The notes beneath the pieces were generated by a model. The model did not search any database. It had not been told where the DNA came from and saw only the letters and a program-made list of their open reading frames with translations. A DNA stretch of 64,000 nt from Pseudobythopirellula maris. Its GTDB lineage: Bacteria > Planctomycetota > Planctomycetia > Pirellulales > Lacipirellulaceae. Positions 57,047-64,000 of this stretch are shown here, one piece after another; within the stretch, counting starts at the first letter, position 1, and each line of letters begins with the position of its first letter. Location: assembly GCF_007859945.1 (NCBI RefSeq), contig NZ_SJPQ01000001.1, positions 868,001 to 932,000 on the forward strand, read 5' to 3'. Position numbers and translations under genes: made by a program.

Positions 57047-58252
57047 ATGCTCTCTCGCCGCCGATTCTTGCGGACAAGTTCGGTCGTCTCGCTTTCGCCC
57101 CTATTGCCGTCTGTCTTCACCAAGACAGCCTACGCAGCGGGCAACGAGAGTGACGCCAAAACGCTCGTAGTCATCCAGCTCGATGGTGGCAACGACGGCC
57201 TGAACACCGTCGTCCCGTTCGGCGACGACGAATACGCCCGTGCCCGGAATAAACTCCGCCTTCCAGCCGATAAGCTGCACAAGCTCGACGACTACGTCGG
57301 CTTGCACCCAAGCATGCGGGCCGCCAAAGAACTCTTTGACGACGGTCGACTTTCGATCGTGCAGGGAGTGGGCTACCCCAACCCTGACCGCTCGCACTTC
57401 CGCAGCATGAAGATCTGGCAAACCGCCAGTTTTGAGAACGCCGACCACGACGGCTACGGATGGCTGGGCCGCGCACTCGACGCGAAGCCCAAAGTAAGCA
57501 GCCCAGCAGTGGCGCCAGGCGCGATCTATGTGGGTGACCAAGAAACGCCGGTGGCGTTATGGGGGCGTCGATCTCAAGCAACGGCTCTGTCACGAGAGGA
57601 GGACCTCCGCCTGTTGCTAAACCCCGCGTTTCACAGCGAACCGTCGTCAGCGCAAGATGACTCACTCAACGATTTTGTCTCGCGGCAGACGCTCTCAGCG
57701 GTAGCTGCTTCCGAAGAATTCAATCGGCAACAAAAGCAGACCGCGGGATCAGTCAGTAGCTACCCCAACACAGGGCTTGGGAGACGGCTCAGACTCATCT
57801 CGCAAGTGCTGAAAGGAAAATCGCAAGCACGGGTCTACTACACCGCGCAGTCGGGATACGACACGCACCAGGCACAGCTCTACACGCACTCGCGTTTGCT
57901 GCAAGAGTTCTCCGACGCGGTCAAGGCGTTTCTGGACGACATCAAGTCCGCAAAGCTCGACGACCGCGTGGTGGTTCTCGCCTTCAGCGAATTCGGACGG
58001 CGAGTCAAAGAGAATAACTCTCTCGGAACAGACCACGGCACAGCCGGCCCCGTCTTCTTGGCGGGCGCCCCCGTTGCAGGCGGCCTCTTAGGAACGGCGC
58101 CTGATTTAGCAAACCTTGATGACGGCGACCTCAGAACGCAGGTCGATTTCAGGCGGATCTATTCCACGCTCCTATCGGACTGGCTCGACATCGATGCCGC
58201 GAGCGTGCTAGCCGGCACGCATAAAAAACTGCCGCTGCTATGCCGAGGTTAA
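57047..58252 (+). CDS. DUF1501 family protein with Tat signal
   Basis: A 401-residue protein. It opens with a twin-arginine signal (MLSRRRFLRTSSVVSLSPLL, RRxFL), so it is exported folded. DUF1501 hallmarks follow: VVIQLDGGNDGLNTVVPFGD, GLHPSMRAAKELFDDGRLSI, VQGVGYPNPDRSHFRSMKIW, YDTHQAQLYTHSRLLQEFSD, VVVLAFSEFGRRVKENNS and GTDHGTAGPVFLAG. The fold is sulfatase/alkaline-phosphatase-like, with metal-ligand-like residues in QLDGGND and GTDHG, but no catalytic activity is known. It is paired with the DUF1800 gene in a two-gene operon. Confidence 0.92.
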   Translation: MLSRRRFLRTSSVVSLSPLLPSVFTKTAYAAGNESDAKTLVVIQLDGGNDGLNTVVPFGDDEYARARNKLRLPADKLHKLDDYVGLHPSMRAAKELFDDGRLSIVQGVGYPNPDRSHFRSMKIWQTASFENADHDGYGWLGRALDAKPKVSSPAVAPGAIYVGDQETPVALWGRRSQATALSREEDLRLLLNPAFHSEPSSAQDDSLNDFVSRQTLSAVAASEEFNRQQKQTAGSVSSYPNTGLGRRLRLISQVLKGKSQARVYYTAQSGYDTHQAQLYTHSRLLQEFSDAVKAFLDDIKSAKLDDRVVVLAFSEFGRRVKENNSLGTDHGTAGPVFLAGAPVAGGLLGTAPDLANLDDGDLRTQVDFRRIYSTLLSDWLDIDAASVLAGTHKKLPLLCRG

Positions 58253-58655
58253 ACGGATCTTGATCATGATTCGTCCATGCAGGGCACAGTGACCTAACAC
58301 GTACTCTGAGGCTGCTCGGCAGGAGGCGCCTCTTAAATTTCGTCCGCGTGTGATGCCCCGACAACGCGAGCAGTTTTCGTAGGTTTGCCAACGGAAAGAT
58401 GGTATTAGAGCGGTTTGCTCATAGGTGTAGACGCTCGGCTCGCGATCGGCGTCATGGCTTCGTCAGCCTGCATCGACAATGCACCGCATTGCCTGCTTCG
58501 GCTTCCTCGCCACGCCACCAATCGCTTCCCCGCTCGTCCACACCAATTCGAAAACCGCTCTAAGATTCCGCAGACATGGCCCCAGCATGGAAGTGGTAAC
58601 TTAAAAAAATACGCTCTCTATCTCGGGGTCGGCAGAAGTCGTCGCACAATGCTAG
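58253..58655. other. intergenic region with MITE copy 2
   Basis: Two convergent genes end here (DUF1501 at 58252, a PEP-CTERM gene at 58656). The MITE-like element occupies 58406-58562. No gene is seen in the remainder, and no clear terminator hairpin. Confidence 0.6.
58406..58562. repeat. MITE-like 157-bp element, copy 2
   Basis: Same element as at 49451-49607 with two substitutions: A for G in the CACGCC-CCAATCGC segment, and C for T in GTCTACACC. TA lies at each tip. Both copies sit in intergenic DNA in the same orientation. Confidence 0.88.
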
Positions 58656-60032
58656 TCAGCGGCGCCGCTGCTGGCATCGGCGGCCGGCTACCGCGGCGAA
58701 CAGGGCGATGGCCAGGCCGATCGCAGCCGGTTCCGGCACACCCACAGCGGCTGTCTCGAGGGTCTCGCCGAACTGGGAGACCCAGAAGTCGTAGTCTTCT
58801 TGATCGACAACACCGGGAGTGAGGGCCGCGGGGTTTTCGTTGGCGAGAGTGGCGTTCATACCTAATTGGTCACGCCAAACGGTGAAGTCGGCGGCGTCGA
58901 CCACGCCGTTGGTGTTGTAGTCGCCGGGCAGGCTAACCGAGACAACCTCGATCAGGCCCTTGGCGACCACCCCATCCGACGTTCGGCGGTACTCGAAGGT
59001 CAACGATTCGGTGTCTCCGCCCGGCTTGAATGCGAGACCGAGGCTCTCGGTACGCCCCTCGTCGAACAGCGAGGACCCTAGCAGGAACGCCTCGCTCAGC
59101 GCGCTGTCGCTGGCGCCGCCCGCCTCATCCCAAGTCTCACCGATTCCATTGCCGACGGTCGAGTCGCCGTCGAGACCGTCGACCGCGTCGAGACCCTGGT
59201 TGCTGAAGCTGCTCCATTCGGCGTAATTGAGATCGTCGGTAGAGCTCACGATGCGGTAGGAGTCGAACTGGAAATCGGTAGGCGAATCATTGAAGATCTC
59301 GACGGCGCCGGTGGCGGTATTCACGCGGAGCTTCAGCGCGTCGAAATCCGAGTAGCGGACATCGTCGAACGAGTTGAACGCCGAGAAGCCAGTGCCAACC
59401 GTGGGGTCACCCGTGAAAGAGAACGAAGAGATCACGGCGTTGGGGTCGGTATCGAGCACGCCGAAGAAGCCGTTGACAGTCGAATCAAACGACCCAACGA
59501 TCTGGCCGTTCGTCCCCTCGAAGCTGAGGAACGCGCCATCGCCGGCCGAGTCGTAGTTGTTGTACTCGAAGGCGAAGGCCTCGACGCCAGGCGGCAAAGA
59601 AACGGTGACCGTCTCCTGGGCATTGGCGCCGTGGCCGGCATCGAGGAACCGCATGTTGACCACCACGTCGCCGTTGATGTCGGCGCCCGAACTCACATAG
59701 GGGGAAACATCGACGACGGCGTTGTCGCCAAAGTTGGCGTTGGCCGACAGACCGAGAAAGCCGTTCGGGCTGGTGGTCGCGTTCCCGGCGAGGCCGAAGT
59801 AGTCATCGACGGTGGCGCCCTCGAAGTCTTCGAGAAAGGTCACATCGGCGACAGCCGCTTGCCAGGAAGCCAGGTCGGTAAAGGTTTGAACCTCGGCACG
59901 CGCGGTTTGCTCCATCATGGCTATCCACGCCAAGGCAAACGAGACGGCGAGTCTGGCGCAAGTAATTGCTGCAGCCCACGGATCGGCCGAGGGAACGGCG
60001 CCCGCTTCGTGATGCTCATTGAGGTGCGTCAT
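58656..60032 (-). CDS. secreted PEP-CTERM protein with dockerin-like repeats
   Basis: A 458-residue protein with ATG at 60032 and AAGGAT seven bases upstream. A long N-region ends in a hydrophobic signal (LAVSFALAWIAMM). The body begins FTDLASWQAAVADVTFLEDF, EGATVDDYF, and is a beta-rich domain like those of plant-type or sugar-binding PEP-CTERM proteins. A dockerin-like pair follows: GDYNTNGVVDAADFTVWRDQ and VVDQEDYDFWVSQFGETLE. The tail VPEPAAIGLAIALFAAVAG plus Arg residues is the PEP-CTERM sorting signal. It is the last gene of a three-gene minus-strand PEP-CTERM cluster with short spacers (71 and 21 bp). It is exported and probably processed by an exosortase. The ligand is unknown. Confidence 0.85.
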   Translation of the reverse strand: MTHLNEHHEAGAVPSADPWAAAITCARLAVSFALAWIAMMEQTARAEVQTFTDLASWQAAVADVTFLEDFEGATVDDYFGLAGNATTSPNGFLGLSANANFGDNAVVDVSPYVSSGADINGDVVVNMRFLDAGHGANAQETVTVSLPPGVEAFAFEYNNYDSAGDGAFLSFEGTNGQIVGSFDSTVNGFFGVLDTDPNAVISSFSFTGDPTVGTGFSAFNSFDDVRYSDFDALKLRVNTATGAVEIFNDSPTDFQFDSYRIVSSTDDLNYAEWSSFSNQGLDAVDGLDGDSTVGNGIGETWDEAGGASDSALSEAFLLGSSLFDEGRTESLGLAFKPGGDTESLTFEYRRTSDGVVAKGLIEVVSVSLPGDYNTNGVVDAADFTVWRDQLGMNATLANENPAALTPGVVDQEDYDFWVSQFGETLETAAVGVPEPAAIGLAIALFAAVAGRRCQQRRR

Positions 60033-60103
60033 GAGTTTATCCTTACTAAGTACTAGACTACGCTGTGCGTGGGATGGTTGAGGGGAACCAATAGGTCAGG
60101 GTC

Positions 60104-61591
60104 TCATGACAAGCGTGAGCGGCGTCTGAGCAGCGCCGGTGCGGAGAGGGCTAACGCCAAGATCGTGGCGGACCCCGGCTCGGGGACTCCGGCTACCATC
60201 TGGGCGAACGACCCGGCGCCGTTGGCCGCCTCGAACGCCTCTTTGAACAGGGTGAAGTCGACGAAGCTGTTGACCCCGCCGTAGTTCAAGTCGCCGAGCT
60301 GATAAGCCTGGGCGGGTGAGAACGCGGAGAGGTCTGCCTCGTACCCAGCGATGAAAGCGGTCCAATCGTCGGCGGTGATCTCACCGTCGAAGTTGAGATC
60401 GCCCACCTCGAACCGCTCTCCGCCGTTGCCGACGAATTCGACGGTCGCGTTACGAACGACGCCGCCTGCGAACATCAGCTGCGCCCGAAGGTCTTCGATG
60501 GGGCTCTTGATCCATGAGCCGCCCGTGTCGCTGAGCACGACCTCTTGGCCGAGACCCAAGGCCCCGCCATCGCCGCTCACCAAGGACTCGCTCAGCTCAG
60601 AGGTTGTTGCCTCGTCGATCGACCAGGGATCGTCGGCGTCGACCGTCCCATCTCCCGGGCCTGCGGCGGCGTCGTAGTTGCCGGCGATCGGCATCCAGCC
60701 TTCGGTGTCGAGCGCCCCGATCGAGGAGGTCAGCGAGTACGATTCCAAGCCGGTGAGCTCTTCGCCGGTGGTGTTAATCAGCTTCACGACGCCCGTGTCG
60801 CGGTCCACTTCGAGCGTGACCAGGTCGGTGAGCGGGTTCGAGTCCGTTAGAGCGATGCGATCGATCGCAAAGAATTCCTCGAGGTCGCTGCCGAAGTTGT
60901 TGTTGGCGACGAACCGGATCGAGTTGCCGTCACGACTCGGGGCCACCTGTCCAGAGCCAAGTGACTGCGAGGGGCCCGAACCGTTCTTGTAGAACACCTC
61001 GTAGGTGTCGGTCGTTTTGTCGAGCTCAAGCACCATGGTGAAGGGCTGGGACTGCACCGTTTCGAGTTGCGCCACGTTGCCGAGGCTCGTCGAGCCGCCG
61101 CCCAGCGCGCTGCCCTCCAACTGGATCCCCTCGGTGGCGATATCGCGTGTGATTTGCATCTGGGCGGTGACCGCCGCGCCGTCGACGCCCGTGTCGTCGT
61201 TGAGGAATCCGAAGCGGATCTGCTCGGGGTTGGCGGTCTCACCCGAGACGTCGGGGCCGCGGAAGTCCCAGCCGGCCATCTCGACGACGATATAGCGAGG
61301 CGCGCCCGTCGTCGCGGTGATGTTGTCGATCTGCAAGTAGCTAGGAGCGAAAACGTCGCTGTACTTGTAGACCGTGAAGGAGTCATCCAGCACAAAAGAG
61401 TCGGTCAGCAGGTTGATGTCGGTCGACCATTGGTTCCCGGAGTTCGTCGAATTCTCGGCGTCTCCGAGCTCGGTGAAGTCCGAGTCATTGAACTCGAAAG
61501 ACTCGAAGTCGATCGCCGCCGCAACGGCCCCGGGCAGCACGAGCGCCAGGGCGGTCAGCAGCGTTGCCGACGTTGATTTCCAGTGGGTCAT
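60104..61591 (-). CDS. secreted PEP-CTERM protein with dockerin-like repeat
   Basis: A 495-residue protein with a clear signal peptide (MTHWKSTSATLLTALALVLP). The first domain (AIDFESFEFNDSDFTELGD to about 270) is a concanavalin-like beta sandwich, judged from its spacing of beta strands. A second strand-rich part (LVTLEVDRDTGVVKLINTTG) leads to a single dockerin-like pair: GDLNFDGEITADDWTAFIAG and GDLNYGGVNSFVDFTLFKEA. The tail VPEPGSATILALALSAPALL followed by RRRSRLS is a PEP-CTERM signal. It lies 21 bp downstream of the metzincin-like gene and 71 bp upstream of the next PEP-CTERM gene, so an operon is likely. No specific function is recognised. Confidence 0.83.
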   Translation of the reverse strand: MTHWKSTSATLLTALALVLPGAVAAAIDFESFEFNDSDFTELGDAENSTNSGNQWSTDINLLTDSFVLDDSFTVYKYSDVFAPSYLQIDNITATTGAPRYIVVEMAGWDFRGPDVSGETANPEQIRFGFLNDDTGVDGAAVTAQMQITRDIATEGIQLEGSALGGGSTSLGNVAQLETVQSQPFTMVLELDKTTDTYEVFYKNGSGPSQSLGSGQVAPSRDGNSIRFVANNNFGSDLEEFFAIDRIALTDSNPLTDLVTLEVDRDTGVVKLINTTGEELTGLESYSLTSSIGALDTEGWMPIAGNYDAAAGPGDGTVDADDPWSIDEATTSELSESLVSGDGGALGLGQEVVLSDTGGSWIKSPIEDLRAQLMFAGGVVRNATVEFVGNGGERFEVGDLNFDGEITADDWTAFIAGYEADLSAFSPAQAYQLGDLNYGGVNSFVDFTLFKEAFEAANGAGSFAQMVAGVPEPGSATILALALSAPALLRRRSRLS

Positions 61592-61612
61592 GGGTGGCTT
61601 CCCGGTGGGTCG

Positions 61613-63112
61613 TCAGTTTGTGCGGACGCCGCAGCGGACGTATCCCGCAAGCATTAATACCATCGCCGTTGCTAAACCGAGCCCAGCGGGCTCGGGCGCA
61701 AGCAGCGCAGCAAACTCGGCCGCACCGTGGGCCGACGTGAACGCGTCTTTGAAGAGTCCGAAATCGTAGATGTCGTTCAGGCCGTCGCCGTTGAGGTCGC
61801 CCGCCAGAAACGCCTCCTCGGCCGAGAGCCCGCTCAGATCGGTCTCCGCGCCGGCGACCAGCAACAGCCAGTCGTCGGTATCGACGAAGCCGTCAGAGTT
61901 CAGGTCGCCGGCGATCGGCAAGCCGATCTGGATGTCGTAGAAACCGAGGCTCCCGTAATCGGAGTACCGTCCGGGATTGTCCACCCCGTCGACGAAGAAG
62001 GTGTAGTCGCCGGCGGTGAGAAAGAGGTCGTAGTTGATGTTGGGGGTGACGCTAGGATCGAGCTCAACGACGACCTCCCCCAAACTGTCGTAGATCACCA
62101 CCCCGACGTCGATGTTGGGGTCTTGGGCGAAGCCATTGACATCGAAAGAGACCTCGCCGGTCGTGGTGGTGAACCTGAAGTAGTCGCGGTCGTACCGCTC
62201 CTCGATGATCCCCCACTCCGAGATTTCCCCGTCGATCGACTCCAGCAAGTGGGGGTCCGCTAGGCTGTTTAGGTAGTCGTCTTCGCGGAAGCCGAAGCCC
62301 TTGCTGGTGATGAAGCTGTAGTCGTCGAACGTATTGCTCGAGCCGGCGTAGTCGCCGTTGCTCCACTGAGTGATTGAGGCGTCGAAAGGCGCACCCATGA
62401 GCGGGCCCCAACTCGTCCGGCCGTAGCCCCCCGTGCCGGGATGGTACTCTTGGTCGTAATAGCTGTCGTGCGCCAGGCCGAAGGTGTGGCCCACCTCGTG
62501 GCTGGCGGTCAGGCCCCCCTTGCGGGCGCCCTTGTTGAACGTGAAGACCGGGTTGTCCGCAGCGTCGTCGAAACGCGAAGAGCCCGAGTCGCCGCCGATA
62601 CCGACCCCGAATCCAGCGGTCGCTTGCGTCATCACCACCCGCATGCCCCAGTGGGTGTCGCCATCGCCCAACTTCCTCAATGCAGTCGCACCAGGATCGG
62701 CAGTGGTCACGTTGACGTTGAACGGGATGTAGTCCTCGGCCACGTTCTGAAAGATCTGCTGGATCTCGATCAGCTCCTCGTCGCTGAACGACCCCGAGTC
62801 ACCATCGAGGTCGTAGGCCGGGAACACAATGTTGTGCCCCCACGAATTGCCGACGCTGTGGAAGCCCGTGAAGTCGAGGTAGATGGTCTTCGTCGCGTTG
62901 GGATTGCTCGACAAGCTGAAGGTGCTCTCAAGCCCGTACGGAGCCTCGGCGAACTCGTCGCCAAAGGTGAACGAGCCGTCGACGTAGGCGGGGTACTTCG
63001 CCCCCAATGCCGGCGCCGCCAACAGCAGCGTGAACGCCAACGCCGTCAGAATGCTAGGCGACTGGAGTCGGACCGTCCTGGGCGTGTCAATCATTCCAGT
63101 GTCCACGAGCAT
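61613..63112 (-). CDS. secreted metzincin-like zinc metalloprotease with dockerin-like repeats and PEP-CTERM
   Basis: About 499 residues. An ATG at 63112 is used, but a TTG at 63124 and an ATG at 63094 are alternatives; the last places the signal peptide (ILTALAFTLLLAAPALG) closest to the N-terminus. The catalytic motif HEVGHTFGLAHD (HExxHxxGxxHD, about residues 205-216) with a following Met (GPLMGAP) is a metzincin signature. The preceding IYLDFTGFHSVGNSWGHN region is shared by planctomycete secreted peptidases. A PPC-like domain (YFRFTTTTGEVSFDVNGFA) follows, then dockerin-like GDLNSDGFVDTDDWLLLVAG and GDLNGDGLNDIYDFGLFKDA, and the tail APEPAGLGLATAMVLML with basic residues. It is probably an exported protease, first gene of the PEP-CTERM cluster. 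Confidence 0.85.
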   Translation of the reverse strand: MLVDTGMIDTPRTVRLQSPSILTALAFTLLLAAPALGAKYPAYVDGSFTFGDEFAEAPYGLESTFSLSSNPNATKTIYLDFTGFHSVGNSWGHNIVFPAYDLDGDSGSFSDEELIEIQQIFQNVAEDYIPFNVNVTTADPGATALRKLGDGDTHWGMRVVMTQATAGFGVGIGGDSGSSRFDDAADNPVFTFNKGARKGGLTASHEVGHTFGLAHDSYYDQEYHPGTGGYGRTSWGPLMGAPFDASITQWSNGDYAGSSNTFDDYSFITSKGFGFREDDYLNSLADPHLLESIDGEISEWGIIEERYDRDYFRFTTTTGEVSFDVNGFAQDPNIDVGVVIYDSLGEVVVELDPSVTPNINYDLFLTAGDYTFFVDGVDNPGRYSDYGSLGFYDIQIGLPIAGDLNSDGFVDTDDWLLLVAGAETDLSGLSAEEAFLAGDLNGDGLNDIYDFGLFKDAFTSAHGAAEFAALLAPEPAGLGLATAMVLMLAGYVRCGVRTN

Positions 63113-63531
63113 TGCTTCAATCAACGCAGCTAAAAGTGGTGGTCATCGAGCGGAAGCGGGACGCCTTGCAGTTCGTACCGCCTAGCCTCATGTCAGCTTC
63201 CGGCGTCTTAGCGACGACGGCCTGAAGCGTGCCGTGGGCCATCGGCTTGGATGCGCCAGACATGAAGGGAGAGACCGTTAGGAAGGACTGCGTAGTAAAG
63301 GCAAGGTTTGGAATTGACAGCGAAACTAAGCGCCTGCCGAGCAAGGTGCTCTGCATGACAAACGAAAGGGCGCCAGGGATCAGAACCGCCCGCCCTGAGC
63401 AGCCGGGACTGAATCTGGGAGTTTCCCCCCTACTCTTCGCCCACAAAGCCAACCGGTCGCTGCTCTGATTCACGAACGATCTAAAGTGACCCAACTCGAT
63501 CCAGATTAACCAACGAGCGAGGTATTGACAA

Positions 63532-63547
63532 ACCATAATATTATGGT
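63532..63547. promoter_or_regulatory. perfect 16-bp AT-rich palindrome beside a TTGACA box
   Basis: ACCATAATATTATGGT reads the same on both strands. It begins one base after TTGACA (63525-63530), so a protein bound there would cover a promoter spacer. This is an operator candidate. Confidence 0.5.
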
Positions 63548-63558
63548 CACACTGTGTT

Positions 63559-63595
63559 ATGCCGTCTTGGCGGCATTCCCGAGTCTTTTCTCGGG
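63559..63595 (+). promoter_or_regulatory. two tandem hairpins in the leader of the pilin-like gene
   Basis: ATGCCG-TCTTGG-CGGCAT (63559-63576) and CCCGAG-TCTTTT-CTCGGG (63578-63595) are two perfect 6-bp-stem hairpins with 6-base loops, one base apart. TTTCT follows the second, so an attenuator-like or transcript-stabilising role is possible. Confidence 0.55.
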
Positions 63596-63920
63596 TTTCT
63601 GATAAGGAATGAAGTCAGGATCAATAGTAAGAAAACGTGTCCCTCTCTCTGCCATCTTGAGTCTGTACGACCCTTCGACGGCAGCTCAGCAAGTTCTGCT
63701 CTGTGGTTGATAGGTCGTACGCGTGGCCTCTCAGCACGGCGGGTGCGAGGATCGATAAGGATTTTGCTGAGTACTCGGCGCGTGTTGAGTTCCGGCGACC
63801 TATTAGCGAGCGACGAGGCGTCAGCAGGTTTGGCGGCTGAGGTTTGGCTCTTTCATGCTCGTTCACGCGTCTACAACCTTCGTATCGACTCAAGCATCTG
63901 AAGCCCCCGGAAGGTCTTTC

Positions 63921-64000
63921 ATGCGAGTACCTCACGCCAATCGGAACGCGTTCACGCTTGTCGAACTATTGGTCGTTATCGCGATCATCGGGATCCTCGT
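63921..64000 (+). CDS. type IV pilin-like/DUF1559-type protein, N-terminus (cut by window edge)
   Basis: Only 26 full codons are visible. They carry the prepilin N-methylation signature NAFTLVELLVVIAIIGIL after a short basic leader (MRVPHANR). GGAAGG eight bases before the ATG is a good ribosome site. In planctomycetes this N-terminus belongs to the very abundant DUF1559 family of secreted pilin-like proteins, so that is the most probable identity, but the domain itself is outside the window. A prepilin peptidase would cut before the Phe. Confidence 0.85.
   Translation, partial: MRVPHANRNAFTLVELLVVIAIIGIL

Larger units (their letters stand above)
63113..63920. other. long intergenic leader ahead of the pilin-like gene
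   Basis: About 800 bp between a minus-strand PEP-CTERM gene and a plus-strand gene. Open frames here, including one at 63554-63901, have Ser/Arg-rich non-protein-like content and are not called. Visible structures are a 16-bp palindrome and two tandem hairpins (separate entries). A TTGACA hexamer lies at 63525-63530, directly beside the palindrome, but no well-spaced -10 is seen. Confidence 0.55.

Noticed and set aside
63554-63901. 115-codon plus-strand frame between the PEP-CTERM cluster and the pilin-like gene
   Set aside because: It starts with TTG inside a hairpin region and is Ser/Arg/Leu-rich without motifs. The region looks like a leader.

Overview
The window looks like a planctomycete chromosome, most likely order Pirellulales and close to Lacipirellulaceae or Botrimarina-type genomes. 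This is inferred from gene content, not from a marker gene. The pointers are: a giant secreted protein with an LEPR-XLL-like N-terminus, five PEP-CTERM proteins (three of them with dockerin-like repeats), a DUF1800/DUF1501 pair, a BlaI/M56 pair with a long carboxypeptidase-regulatory-like ectodomain, a planctomycete-type tyrosine recombinase, and the start of a pilin-like (DUF1559-type) gene. By eye the DNA is GC-rich, except for a visibly AT-richer stretch around 31.7-35.0 kb. I see no rRNA, tRNA or CRISPR.

Layout. 0-4.5 kb (minus): an ECF sigma factor overlapping a FecR-like anti-sigma gene cut by the window edge, then a secreted GH106-type alpha-L-rhamnosidase. 4.5-5.7 kb: a gene-poor strip with a perfect hairpin and the C-terminal stump of an integrase-type transposase. 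5.8-6.6 kb: a LuxR/GerE-type regulator that converges on the next gene. 6.7-29.4 kb (minus): one uninterrupted 22.8-kb gene for a 7590-residue extracellular mosaic protein (RTX repeats, EF-hand-like loops, FG-GAP, discoidin, PPC, LRR, beta-propeller, LamG, PKD and dockerin-like parts). 30-31.6 kb: a tyrosine recombinase that lacks a start and carries one in-frame TGA, plus its small partner gene. 32.3-34.6 kb (minus): two PEP-CTERM proteins in AT-richer DNA.

35.2-43.2 kb (plus): a heavy-metal (Cu/Ag/Co/Zn/Cd-type) RND efflux operon made of an outer-membrane TolC-like protein, a His-rich secreted protein, a lipoprotein, a double-length adaptor with two tandem HlyD-like modules, and a CusA/CzcA pump. 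43.24-44.14 kb: a dead IS5-family element whose TAA target duplication coincides with the pump's stop codon. 44.3-49.3 kb (plus): four genes chained by 4-bp stop/start overlaps, encoding an SbnA-like PLP synthase, an FAD/NAD(P)-binding protein, a fold-III PLP decarboxylase resembling Y4yA/SbnH, and a DUF3891 protein. This is the best candidate here for an uncharacterised small-molecule pathway.

49.45 and 58.41 kb hold two nearly identical 157-bp MITE-like elements. Between them lie a BlaI repressor with a promoter and operator-like dyad, a BlaR1-type M56 membrane protease whose ectodomain is a two-fold duplication of about 650 residues, and the DUF1800/DUF1501 pair. 58.7-63.1 kb (minus): three adjacent PEP-CTERM genes, one a metzincin-like protease. 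The last 900 bp hold palindromes and tandem hairpins in front of a pilin-like gene that runs off the window.
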